Position numbers and translations under genes: made by a program. From positions 1,949,501 through 2,013,500 of the forward strand of contig JAKNDB010000098.1 in the NCBI GenBank assembly GCA_024305405.1: DNA of 64,000 nucleotides, written 5' to 3'. This DNA comes from Dirofilaria immitis (taxonomy: Eukaryota; Nematoda; Chromadorea; Rhabditida; Onchocercidae). Of the stretch, positions 46,443 through 62,650 are shown one piece after another. The first letter of the stretch is position 1. Every line of letters starts with the position of its first letter. The notes under the pieces are model-generated. The model saw only the letters and a list, made by a program, of their open reading frames with translations, did no database searches and was not told where the DNA came from.

Positions 46443-49400
46443 TTAACTAGTACTAGATTTTCGTTCCATAAAAATACCTTTAACAATAGCTTCTGAAGTT
46501 GCTGTCATCAATAAATTTCCCGTTACTGTCCATAAATGATGCTGAATAAATGCTCGGCCACATTCTGAAAATTGAAATTTTTAAAACAACTCATTCCATT
46601 ACATATGTTAATTTATCACTTATCAATATCATTAAATAAACAAGAGCTAGAAAAAATGAATTGATCAATTGATCAGTCCAAAAAAAAAAGTTAGCAATCG
46701 TATGTAGTTCTAATAAATAAAAATATTACTACACATACATCACTTAACTAACATATCAATATTCTCGACGTAAATTTCTATCATAATAAAGAACAATAGT
46801 ATATTGAACAAAAAGTTTAGATAATTTCAATTAATATTAAAACGATAAATAAAAACATTTTTGATAAGTTATAAATTATTCAACGTATTTGAAACAAATT
46901 AATTATGCAATAAATAGTTGATAAATGATAAATGATAATAGCGATTTAAAAAAAAAAAAAAAGGATAAATTATACTTGCTATAGATAAATGATTCTCACA
47001 TAGAAGCCATTCATTACTATTAATATCATTACTATGAATCCATAAACAAAAATCTATCGGTATCAATTCGATAGGTGAAAAACCACGGCTGAAAAAACAA
47101 AACAAAATGATAGAGTAGTTATGAAATTTTAGAAAATTTTCCAAAAAAAAATTTTAAATCATTTCTTTCTTGCATCTAACTATTCATATCCATTTATTTT
47201 GTAAATTTTATTCAAAAATTGCTTCTTTAAATTGTTGTCATTTGTTATGATCAATGAGTTATAGCGTAAATAATCATAACTGATTGTATGATTTGATAAA
47301 TTATTATCAATATATATAATTTTAATAATTTAGGATTGTTAAATGATCATTACAATTCATATTTATTATGATTTGATAAATTATTATTAATATTTATTAT
47401 GTTAATATTTTTATAGATTATATAACTTTAATATTCATATAACATATAAATTAATAATTTCGAATATATTATACTTTTTAGCCCCTAACAATGAAATATA
47501 TTAAAATTAACCTTATATGATATCGTAGTATTGAAGGCAAAAGGGTTGTTTCCACAAAATATGATGCTAATAATTTATGATGATTTAAATTTTCATCTAC
47601 AAATAAAAATAATAAAAGCAATAATAATAATAATAATATCAATAATAACAATAATAATAATAGCCAATAATAATGACAATGGCTAATACTAATAATGATA
47701 GCGAATAATAATAACGATAATAACAGCTGATAATAATGATAATAGCAAATAATAATAACTAATAATAATAATAGCTAATAATAATAATAGCTAATAATAA
47801 TAATAGCTAATAATAATAACAAAACTTTGATATGACATATTGAAGAAAAAGAAAATGAATAAAAATTAAATTTAAAATAATATTTAACCGATTTTTTCTT
47901 TTGTTTTAGCCCAAATTTTAGTATAAAATCCTTTCATTGTTGCCATTGCAAACGAATCAGCATCAACAATACGAATCTATAATATATGTATTATATATAT
48001 ATATATTATCATTATCATTATCACTCCTTTTTATTAACATAATTGTAAAATGATAAATCACGGAATATGAATATGTCGATAGATGAAATAATTATTATCA
48101 TGAATGAGAGCTTATATTATAGCATTATGAATTTATAATAACGAAGTTATTATAAATTATTGATAAGAAAGTTTACAAATCAAATATGCTCAAATATTTT
48201 TAATAATATATAAATCAGCATTTAACATTCCTCACATCAGTGATATTAATGTTATTATTAAAAGGAAAAAGTTCAAAATTAAATTGTTAATAATATTTAT
48301 CAGTAATGTAATGCACATACATCAAAGATATCATTGATCGGATTCAATAATATCGTATTAGCAAAATCATGAATTCCAGGTGATAATGGAAATATCGCCT
48401 CATCTTTATTTTCCAACATTTGCTCAATTGCTTTTGATAATGAATTGCAATAATCAGGCATCGGTGTAACAGGCATATGACATTGATGTGCTATCGATTC
48501 TCGACATGCCTATAAAATTAAAAAAATTTCAATTAATATAATTTACATTAAAATGCTTATGATAAAATATGATAACAAAAAAATGAATCAATTTTTTTTT
48601 TTTATAATTAGGCCAAATTTTATCATTGGTAAAAAGATAAGATTTTTATATTTACATAAAATAATGCTAAAATCTTTTTTTTCTTACCTCATGAAATGAT
48701 ACTTCTGATTTGATTGCTAATTTATCATCTTGTGATATTTCAATTGAACGAACGCATAAATCATCACGTGTACAGATATCATTTACATGATATATAAGTG
48801 GTGATGGTCCTGCTACTAAAATTTACATTAATTAATTAAATTTATAATTTTATTTTTATATTTATTAATTTATATTAATAAATATGATTATTTAATATTA
48901 TGAATTTTTTGTTCGCAATTATATTTTCTTCCAAATAACATATCTTTCTTATAATTTTATAATTTATTAAATTATTCAAATATAAATTTTATTATATGTT
49001 AAAATTAATTTTTTTATATAAATTACATTTATCATTACTATATATCAATTAATTAATTAATTAATCAGAAAAGGAATTTTAAAAAATTAACCAAATTAAA
49101 TTAATCATTACGTATAATTAATTTAAATTAATAAATTAATTAATTTAAAATAATTACTTTTATTACAAAAATATGTATGACAACTATTGATAACCATTTT
49201 TTGTGGAATGTTTTTAATTGCACATGCCATCGCTCGTGATATAATTAATCCATTTGGAATGATTAATTTGATTAATTCACATCTTAAAAGTTTATTTACT
49301 CGCTTAATTTATTGTTTTTATTTGATGAACAAAAAGAAATAATAGGAAATTAAAAATTATAATAAAATCATTTTAAGTACCAAATATAAATCAATGTAAA

Positions 49401-50241
49401 CTAGTGATTATTTTTTCGTTTATATATGTATATATATTCAATTATTAGGATTATATATGATTGGAAATCAAAAATTACGACAAAATCATTTTAAGTATTA
49501 AATATGAATCATTGTAAAATAATAATTATTTACTCATTTATATAAATATATATTCAATTACTGGTATTACATATTGAAATTATAAATTATAAGAAAATCA
49601 TTTTAAATAAGTAATTATTTACTCATATATATATATACATACATATTTAATCATTGATATTATATGATTATATGATCGGAAATCAAAAATTACGACAAAA
49701 TCACTTCAAGTATTAAATATGAATCATTTTAAGTAAGTAGTTATTTACTCATTTATATATATATATATATATATATTTAATCATTGGTATTATATATGAT
49801 TGGAAATTAAAAATTATAACAAAATCATTTTAAGTACTAAATATGTATCAATATAAAATTATAATTATTCGTTTATGTATAATCAATCATTTAAATGATT
49901 ATATATGATCAAATTCTTTGTAATTTATCGCTTTATATTTTCAAGTAAATCCTTTGCTATTTGTAATGCAAAATTTTTGTTTATAAAATTTAAAAATTTT
50001 ATAAACAAAAAATATTATTAAATTAGTAATTGTATTATAATTATTTTAAACAATTAATGGATTAATTTTAAAAATATTAATAAAATTATTACTAATTTTT
50101 AATTAATAATTAATAATAACTTGTATGTATTAGTATCCATTCTTTCCAAATCAAACAATTTTTTGATATCCATCAAATTAGCGGTGGTTGAATTGGAATT
50201 ATTCAACAATTGATGTGTAAATTGAATATTACGATATAAAC
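46443..50241 (-). CDS. acyl-CoA thioesterase, ACOT8/TesB family, 5' end uncertain
   Basis: Eight exons read on the - strand: 50241-50121, 49282-49167, 48815-48688, 48509-48321, 47976-47889, 47596-47512, 47088-46976 and 46564-46443 (TAA). All phases agree with no frame breaks. TesB-type thioesterases hydrolyse fatty acyl-CoA with a double hot-dog fold; ACOT8 is peroxisomal. Matches include [26 protein letters not shown] and INSCHTYF (equivalent to the GGQ..GQAL...HSLHCYF block), [73 protein letters not shown] and [15 protein letters not shown]. The C-terminus ends SSTS with no clear peroxisomal SKL signal. About 320 residues are covered. The start codon lies further right; a possible upstream exon near 55307-55420 fits by phase. 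The intron 49283-50120 contains a tandem repeat. Confidence 0.88.
47610..47825. repeat. (AAT)-rich interrupted microsatellite
   Basis: AATAATAATAGCTAATAATA-type units and relatives inside the thioesterase intron between 47597 and 47888. More interrupted than the tract at 37013. Confidence 0.85.
49347..49885. repeat. tandem repeat in thioesterase intron, period about 105-120 bp
   Basis: Copies begin near 49347, 49463, 49574, 49678 and 49801 with GGAAATCAAAAATTACGACA or a close variant, followed by AAAATCATTTTAAGTA and ATTTACTCATTTATATATAT. Variation is concentrated in the TATA tracts. Confidence 0.85.
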
Positions 50242-50269
50242 CTATAAAATTATACAACATTACAAAAAT

Positions 50270-50690
50270 ATGATGATTTAAATTAAAATTAACTTATCTA
50301 TTTCCTAGATAAAAATGATTTATTTACTAGATTAACAATGATTGATCATTTTAGTGGAAAAGTTTTCAAAAGTAATCTGCAAGACTATTTAAAAATTAAT
50401 TTAAATTAAGATTAAGTTATCCATTTCTCAGATAAACAATGATTGATCATTTTAGTAGGAGAGATATTAGTATTAATGCAGCAAGATTATTTAAAAAATT
50501 AATTTAAATTAAGATTAAGTTATCCATTTCTTAGATAAACAATGATTGATCATTTTAGTAGGAGAGATATTAGTATTAATGCAGCAAGATTATTTAAAAA
50601 ACTAATTTAAATTAAAATTAAGTTATCCATTTCTTAGATAAACAATGATTGATCATTTTAGTAGGAGAGATATCAATAATAATTCGCGAA
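50270..50690. repeat. about 103-bp tandem repeat, four copies
   Basis: The word AACAATGATTGATCATTTTA recurs near 50335, 50436, 50539 and 50642, followed in copies 2-4 by GTAGGAGAGATAT and, in most, AATGCAGCAAGATTATTTAA. It begins just upstream (in the - strand sense) of the first confident thioesterase exon. Confidence 0.87.
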
Positions 50691-51913
50691 ATTTTTTTTT
50701 TTTTTTGTAAACAAATGATTCTCAAATGATTCTCATACAATGATTAAAAATTGATAAATTTTTTTTTTATTTTTATATTAAAGAATTTTTTTCCTTCTTT
50801 TCTCTTCCAATTCATTTTCCTCATTTCTTTTTAATTTATAAAATCTCTTTTCTCTTCTTTTTTCTCTCACTATTTATTCATTTTGATAAATATAAATATT
50901 TGATTATTTTATATATGCTAATAGCGTTTGTTTAAAAGATAAAAAAATTCCCTTAAATTATTTTTTTAAATGATAAATGATAATCGATCATTAATTTTTG
51001 ATTAATTCTCTTTTAAAATTGTTATTAATCATTATTCTAGATGTTTGCTCATTTACTTCCAAAATTAGCAAATAAATTTTTACGATTCTTCAAAATAATA
51101 GAATTGATATAAGAAAAAATGAATAAATGGAATCGATTGATAAAGAGAAATTAGACAGAAAATATTAAAATAAAATCAAATATTGAAATCGAAAAAAGAA
51201 AAACATAATAAAATGAAATGATAAAATCAATCAATCGATAAGTGAATATGATAAATAAAATCTTAAATAGTAAAAGAAAAAATTGATCAATTATTAGTGA
51301 TAATGCATAATACATAAAATTTCTCACATTTATTTCTAAAATTTGATAAGATTTGATTAATTTATGGGAATAATCGTAATTGATGAAATTTTTTCATTTA
51401 TTTCTAAATTTATAAAATTTGAATTTTATATTATTAATTAAAATTTCATTATATTTCTACAACTATTAAATCGAATTGAAAAAAATGTAAATGTTAAAAA
51501 GATAATATAAAATGATAAAAATTAATTAATTTCCATTTATTATATCAGATTAAAATTAAGTATATTATATGAAAATATTATTTTTGCTTTGCCATTTCTC
51601 ATTTTAATTCTTTCATTTCAAATTTATTCCATTCAAATTCTATTTCACATTGCTATATTATAAAAATTTAATAAATGAATTAAATTGGAATAGAAATAAT
51701 CGAATTGTTCAAAATCTTATTTTTTGCAAAAATATTTTTTTGTCTGAAATTTTATACGAATATTTTTAAAAGTGATAAGATAAAAGATATACTAAGCCAA
51801 AAAGTCATGCAATGAAAAAATCTCAATTAGTCTGAATTTTATTTATTTAGTTTTAGTAATTTCAATAAATGCTAAATCTAACAAACTTGCAGTTTATTTT
51901 AATCATGCCTATT

Positions 51914-52045
51914 AAGCCTAGCAAGCAAGCCTAGCATGAATGCAAATTATTTTCGTTTACGTATTTTGTTTTATAAATTTCAAGAAGCATGCTAAGTTAT
52001 GCAATATGCTTAATAATTTGCATGCATGCTAGGCTTGCTAGGCTT
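51914..52045. repeat. imperfect inverted repeat, arms of 33-37 bp
   Basis: The left arm (51914-51950) begins AAGCCTAGCAAG and ends GAATGCAAATTAT; the right arm (52013-52045) is its reverse complement apart from one base and a 4-base deletion. The spacer is about 62 bases and contains AGCATGCTAAGTTATGCAAT. The locally GC-richer arms stand out from the surrounding A+T-rich DNA. It could be a transposon-end remnant, a hairpin RNA locus or a chance expansion of CTAGGCTTG words. Confidence 0.8.
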
Positions 52046-55000
52046 TCTTTACCTAACTAATTCTACTAACTTTTAAAAAGCGTTAAGGCCTAGTAGACAT
52101 ACTAGGCCAGTAATAGACATAACTGCTTCCTTTACTTGTATCATATTATAAATTTAAAAAAAATTGCCAAGTTCAATATGCTCGTAATTGCTCTTATTTT
52201 GCCAAATGATGAAATTACCCAATTATTCCCTAAAATAATAGGCTTAAAATAAAAGCTTATTTCTTTCCAAATTACCGCCTAAGATAAAAGCCTATATTCG
52301 AGGCCAAAACCATCTATGCAGTAAATGTTAAGATGAAATGGATAAAAAAGTCAATCATTGCAAAACCATCAAGAATGAAATGTATATATATATATATATA
52401 TCTAATACATAGGCATTTCTGAGAAGTGATATAGGCATGCAATCAGATAACACTTAAAAACTTAGCTATTTTCATTAAGATTTGATTTATCTAGGCCTTA
52501 CTAAAAGAGCCATAACATGTATTACATATAGAGTTTGAGAAAATTCTGCAATAAACAATTTTATCCGTTGTTGATATTGAAGATGTTGTGAGAAAAAGGA
52601 AAAAACAAAAATCAATAACTAAATAAAAACTTAAAAAAATTTTTTATGCTTTAAAAAAAAATTGCTATCGGAAATATATTCACTTTGATGATATAATTGA
52701 TCATATCAATGTGATTAAATAACTTTAAAATAAAGCCAATATCAAGTTATGATATTATCTAATCAGTTTATCAATATGGTTAACTACAAAATTATTACTA
52801 TCAAGTTATGACATTGCCTAATCAATATGACTCTGATTACGTAATCTTAGAATGATATATTAGATTATAGTTTTCCTAATCATTTTACCGACTTGATAAT
52901 AATGCTAAAATAAGGTTAAATATTAAGCTATAATTTTTCCTGATCATCAATATACTAGCGAAATAGATATAATTTTTTTTTAAATGCTCTTAAACTTAAT
53001 AAAAAAAGTGAACAAAATTAGTAGGTTTAGAATTTATCACAAAATGATAAATGACTTATCATGCCATATCGCATTTACTACAATCCACCATTTTGCATTC
53101 AGTATCCGAAATTCATATTTTTGCATTTTGCATCTGGATAGCTAATTTGCATTCATCGTAATCATTCAAATTAATGTAAAGATGAATTTCGGATAAGGAT
53201 CAGATGAGTAAATCATCATGATACTAATATTTTGAAAAGTTTTTTTTTATTTATGTTTTTGATTATTTAAATTTAAATTTGTTATTAAATACTTTTATTG
53301 CTTAGCAAAAAAGATGACGAATTCATCAAAATATAAAAATTAAAAAAATAAAAAAATATACAAATTAGAAATGATCCATTTTTCGATTAAATTATCACAT
53401 CTTCTTCTTATACAAATTGCTAAAAGATGAAAATAAGAAATTATTTTTAAAGAAAAAAAGGAAATGAAATGAAATTAATATCCATTTCAACTATATTCAT
53501 ATTAAATACGATATGCAGTGATATGGGAAAAAAAAAGTAAAAATTAACTTAAATTATCTTATAACTAAGCTTACAAAGACTTGTAATAATAATAATAACA
53601 TGTAAAGTTTAAAAATCCAAAAATTTGTTATCATATCATTAAATTTATTAACATATAAACTTATTCACTAAATTTGAGCATTTACTAAAATCATTGAAAA
53701 AATTGATTGCAAACACTAATTAAAATATTAATCTATCGGTTTATCGATCATTGTATAAATTTTGATAAGAGAAAATTAGCTATTCTAAGCATTCCTCCTT
53801 TACAATTATAATCAAATTTTTGCTTTATTTGAAGATCAAATCTTACAAATTTTATTAACATTCAAAAAATGCTTCTAATTCGTTTATCAATAATCACTTC
53901 GTGCAATTTAACTCCTTTATCAATAATCACTTCGTATAATTTTTTAATCTTTTACTAAATAATTTGATTATTAAATTAGTTTATATAATATATAAATCTT
54001 ACAAACAATTCAAATATATATACACAAAATTATCTCTAATAAAAAAAAATAATAAGTAAATTAATATTAATAAATAAATTGATGCATATTTCATTCATAT
54101 TTCTATTTTTTTAAATCGATTTATCATTTAATTATTTCATTTAATTTATTGATTTCTTATATAAAATACAATTCATTAGATTGCATTTTATATAATGCAT
54201 AAATTTTATATTTAAATTATATAAATAATAATTTAATTAAAAATTATTTGATTAAATTTTCAATGAAATAATAATAATAATAAATGATGCAAACTATTTT
54301 AGTAAATCGTTGTAATAAATTGAATTTTCGATTAGCAAAAATATATCATAAATGATCAATCCAATTATTAATTTATTAACAGCAATAAAATTGAAAATTT
54401 TATAATTGCTTTAACCGGTCTTCAAATTATCACCTTTTATAACATCATCTTCTAGCGGTTGTTTTTTTCCCCTCTAATTTGATTTCAATCATCTGATGTT
54501 TTTAATTAGGTAAAAATAATTCAAAAAAAAGATAAATAAATCAATCAATAAGTTATGAAAATTATAAAAATCAATAAATTATAAAAATACAAAAATTATT
54601 TTTCGTATAAATTAAAATAAAAAATAAAAAATAAAAATGAAAAAAAAAGGAAGAAGAATTTTATGAAAAATTAATAGCAAAAAAAAATTTTACCATTTAT
54701 TTCAATATAATTTTGCATAATTTATTATTTAAAAAAAAAATAAGTTTTGCCCATATTTAAATAATCAAATAAGAAATTAAAAAGAAAAAATTTTAAATTA
54801 AATTGAAAATTAAAATAAATTATATTCAACAAATTATGAAATACAATGCTAAATAGGAAATGAATTTATTAATAAAATTAAAAAAAAAAAGCGAAGAAAA
54901 AGTAAAAAGTAATCTTGCAATCATTGATAAGTAAAAATTAATTATATTCCATAATTTTTGATTGTCTGATATTTCTAAATTACTAAATAATCAAATTTTT

Positions 55001-56662
55001 TTTTTTTTTTTTGAAAGACTTATCTAAACTTTATATTAAGTTAACATAATTCATTGCATTTCTTTCAATTATGCATTCGAAAAACTTTTAATAATATTTA
55101 AAAAAAAAAACTTTAAAATATGAAATTTCAGACTACCTTAGTTCAGTTTAATAATTTTAAAAATGATAATTAAAATGATAATCAAAATAATTGATTAAAC
55201 TGATAAAACTTAGTAATATCATTTAGCATTATGAAATTTAAATATTCATTAAAATCAGCAAAACAAAGAAAAAAAAGCGAAAAAAATTTGATAATAAAAA
55301 TGAAAGCAAACCATTATTAAATTGTTGTGATAAGTTGAATTTTCGTCCAAAATTAGCAAAAATTGAGTGATAGCGGACGAAGAAGACAGTATCATATTTG
55401 ATAATTCCAGTATTCCATAAATGTTAACAATCAACAATTTCTGAAGTTTTTGAACAACATTGTTTACTCATTCAAATGTTTACTTATCTCACTTCTATTA
55501 TTATTATTCAAGCCTTTTCTTAGAGCAAAAACAGGTAGTGGAGGTGATGATTGAAAGAATGTTAGAGTGTAATTAAAAGTTTTAAAGGTAGGTAGATGGA
55601 AAAGTTTAAAGGTAAACATATTCGAAAAAGTAAACAATAAATTTTACTTTACAAATATGCAAATCTATCATCTCTTATATCATCTATCTTAGATGATAAT
55701 TTCAAATCTAATCAATATTTTTGATATATTATAAGATTGAAATTATTTCTAATCTATGAAATATAATATAATCAATTTCCAAATGCTATTTTTAAGTTTA
55801 TTTTTAAATTTCACAAAAATATTTCAAATAAATATTGATTATTACTCGTCAAAAAAATACATATATATATATATATTTCTTGAATTTAAGTATTAATATA
55901 TTGTAAACATAAATTTATATCAATTAATTTTTAAATTCGAATAAATTATTTACAAAATTTTCAAATATAACAGCAATAGAAGTAATTTTGTTTATTAAAA
56001 ATTTATGATAATTTTTCAGATTTTATCATTTATAGATGTATACATAGAAGGTATATAAAAATTCTTTACTGTAAATCAATATTTATTATCTTTTCTTTTT
56101 CCTCTATTTTTTTTTTTGCTTTTAGATTTATTAAAAATTTTTGCTAACAATTATGATATAAGAAATTATGATATAAGAAAGATAATATATGTAAGATAAT
56201 TAATTCATAATCAATAATTATTAATGCAAATTACAGGTAATACTAATTAATACTAATACTAATTAGCTGATTATTAATTTGCTAATTTACAGGTAATACT
56301 AATTAGTTGAAAAGATTAAATTCTTACAAATGACATTTATACAATTATATTTTATTTCATATTTGTTATTTCGTCTTTTTTTTTTATTAAAAATAGAATA
56401 GAATTTAAATTTTTTATTTGTTTTTTTTTTATAAAACTAAAATCTTATTCAAATGCAAATAGTTAATGAAAAGATTTTATTTATAATTATTATTATTTGT
56501 GTTTTTACTTCAAAAAAAAGAAAGGAACAAATAAAAATAAGGGAAAAAGAAAATTATCGATTAAAATTTTAAGTGTTTTTTTTTTATTTTTATTTTCTAA
56601 AAATTTATCCAATTCTTTAAAGTAAATATAATAAACAATTGATACACTAATATAGCAATACA

Positions 56663-57131
56663 CTTTGCAAAATAAATAAATAAATAAAAAATAATAACTA
56701 TAAAATATTGAAAAGAGAAAACATAATAAATACGTAAACATATATATATTAAATAAAAATGCAATGTTTGCAAAATAAATAAATAAATAACTATAAAATA
56801 TTGAAAAAGAGAAAACATAATAAATACGTAAACATATATATATTAAATAAAAATGCAATGTTTGCAAAATAAATAAATAAATAACTATAAAATATTGAAA
56901 AGAGAAAACACAATAAATACGTAAACATATATATATTAAATAAAAATGCAATGTTTGCAAAATAAATAAATAAATAACTATAAAATATTGAAAAAGAGAA
57001 AACACAATAAATACGTAAACATATATATATTAAATAAAAATGCAATGTTTGCAAAATAAATAAATAAATAACTATAAAATATTGAAAAGAGAAAACACAA
57101 TAAATAAGTAAACATATATATATTAAATAAA
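56663..57131. repeat. 93/94-bp tandem repeat, five copies
   Basis: The word GCAATGTTTGCAAAATAAAT recurs at 56761, 56854, 56948 and 57042, with a diverged first copy upstream. Copies alternate between GAAAAGAG and GAAAAAGAG, giving 93- and 94-base periods. Long Phe/Ile/Tyr frames on the - strand here only translate the repeat. Confidence 0.92.
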
Positions 57132-59680
57132 AATATGAAAAGTTTTTTCAATTAAAATTAAAATTTGTTCATCAAATAAATGCAAATGTTTGATTTAAAA
57201 AAAACACACTTAATTATATTATTTAAATTAGAGAATTGAGGAAAAAACTAAATAAATAAAATTATAAACTAAAAGATAACACATATATACATATACAATG
57301 GAATAGTATGAAAAGAATTTATATTATATCAATGAATTGTAGTTATTAATTTCTAATTATTTATTAATTTCTAATTATTAATTTCTACTACAATTTTTTC
57401 ATTTTAATTTTCATCAAAAAAAAAAGAAAGAACGAAATACTCTAAAAGAAAAATATTTATCAGAATTTATATAATAATTTTAACTATTATATTTATTCGA
57501 AATATAACGCTTAATTTATTGATAAAATTATATCATATACATCGATAATTTTTCATATATGATAAGAAATTTTCGTGTAAAAAAATAACTAAATAAATAA
57601 ATAATCATAATTTCATTTATTATTATTCATTTTTGCTTGAGCATTAGATGATAAATTGGAGATTTTTAGGCTTATTTCTTGAAGAGTATGTTTTATTTAA
57701 ATTTTCGTTATTTTAAGCTAATTTCAGGAAAGGAAAGACAAAGATAAATAGATTTTATTTGACAAAAATTTTTATCAACTCTAAGCTTATTTCAATTGAT
57801 AATATATTATTTGCTAAACCTGATATAAAATAATTCTAATCTTATCAATCATTATTTTTGAAGTAATTTTTAATAAATTAATCAATTAAAATATTCTTGA
57901 AATGATGGAAAAATTTCTACAAACATTGCAACAAAAAGATATAGAAAATATATATATGACATTCATCGTTGATTGATTTTTATCTTATCATATCATCGAA
58001 AAATTAATCCGCTAATTATATGCAACTTTTATATGAATAATTTTCATCTAAAATTTTTCATTAAAATTACAAACTTCTCTACTATTTGTATTTGTATTAT
58101 TTTATTGCTCTATTTATGCTATACATTTATAATATATCAAATTTATTTCCAATTTTTCACTAAAGCTAAAAATTTTTTTATTCGAGAATGGAAAAATAAG
58201 GGAATGTCGCTTGAAAGGAAAAACTTATTTGCAGAACTTTATAATTTATCATTAAAACGATTTTTCCAATATCACTTCCCTTCCTTTTTTGTGATATATT
58301 GATTTTGAATGTACTTTTTACTATTACTATGAAAATTATCTTAGGCCTCTTTTTTTTTTCTTTTGCTGAAAGTAATAAGCTTTAAAAATTCCCTTGTCTC
58401 GCCTATTCTCGAAATATCAGCATTATCAAGTTATGGATGTAAAACTTTTAGAAATATTTTTGCAAGAATTAAGCAAACATCTCGATTAAAACCACAGTAT
58501 CTTTTTTTTTTAATATTATTATTTTCGAATATTATATTATATTATGAAAATTAATGCAAAAACGAATATTGCATTTTCGAAATAATCAAAAGTATTGCGA
58601 TATAAATCTTATAATTGAAAAAGGATAAATTATATATATACCAATTATAATTTAATTAATAATTATCATATATATATAAGTTATGATTAGTAGGCATTGA
58701 ATATGATATAAGATAATGTAATAATATGTTATAAAGATTTTGCTACCTTTTTTTGATTTTTGTAAATAGTTTTTAGTCGCTTTTCTATTTTACCATAGCA
58801 ACAAGCATTTGAAATTGTATATTTAGGAAGAAAAAAAAGTATGAAAATATCATATGAATAATTTCTAATTATGATAAATTAATAATGTGACGATGGAAAA
58901 AACAAAAAAATATACTATTTGCACTAAAACTGTTTATTGATCGAAAAAAAAATTACATCATTCTTTCCTTAAATCACTGTTTGATACAATGAAAGACCAA
59001 AATTCAAATTTTATTACAGAGCAATACATAGAATTATTTTTTTGTTCCCTTTTTTTTTCTTGAAAAATTATGATAAAAGTTTTCTGTTGGAATTTTTGAT
59101 TTACTGCGAACAATTCAATAAAACTGATGTAGATGAGGTATTATAAAGGAAATTATTCTATAATAGTACTATAACAAAAGATTACTTGATTGTCTAATTA
59201 CGAATTTTAAAAATATTGCTGAAAATTATAAAATTCATAACTAATTTTCACGATTAACTACAACAGACCTGCACATGAAGTGAAAATTTTTGAAAATAAA
59301 AAAATGACAGAAAATTGAAAATTTCTAGATAGAATAATAATTTCAATTGAAATCACTTTCGATTACATTCAAATGTAAGTGCAATGTATATGAAGACCAA
59401 ACACACTCATAAATTATGAAAAGCCATCAAATTATAAAAAGACAAAAAGATTTTTCAGTGCACTACTTGATCTATACCACCACTGATGTAAATGTCAAAA
59501 GTAACATCAAAATCTGATAGACCTGTATCATGACATTCTAAGTGAAAGATTGTGATATGCCAGTGAACAAGGAAAAAAATGAACCAATAAAATTGAATTT
59601 AAGCATTAATAAAGAGAAACTTCATAGAATGGCATCATGACAAACTAAATGTTATTGAATTGATGCATCAGATTTTCTTA

Positions 59681-62650
<2,970 letters not shown>

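Larger units (their letters stand above)
50691..59680. other. gene-poor A+T-rich region
   Basis: About 9 kb with no confident coding exon. It contains an inverted repeat near 51914-52045, two related exon-like segments on the - strand near 54290-54345 and 55307-55420, a 93-bp tandem array at 56663-57131 and several TATA tracts. An open + strand frame at 57973-58302 is low-complexity and not supported as a gene. Confidence 0.5.

Noticed and set aside
56505..57054. Overlapping - strand frames of up to 166 residues with repeated Phe/Tyr/Ile segments
   Set aside because: They translate the 93/94-bp tandem array; the alternating period shifts frame between copies, and no family is recognised.
57973..58302. 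109-residue + strand frame
   Set aside because: Low-complexity Phe/Ile/Leu/Tyr translation in A+T-rich DNA with no recognisable motif or exon structure.
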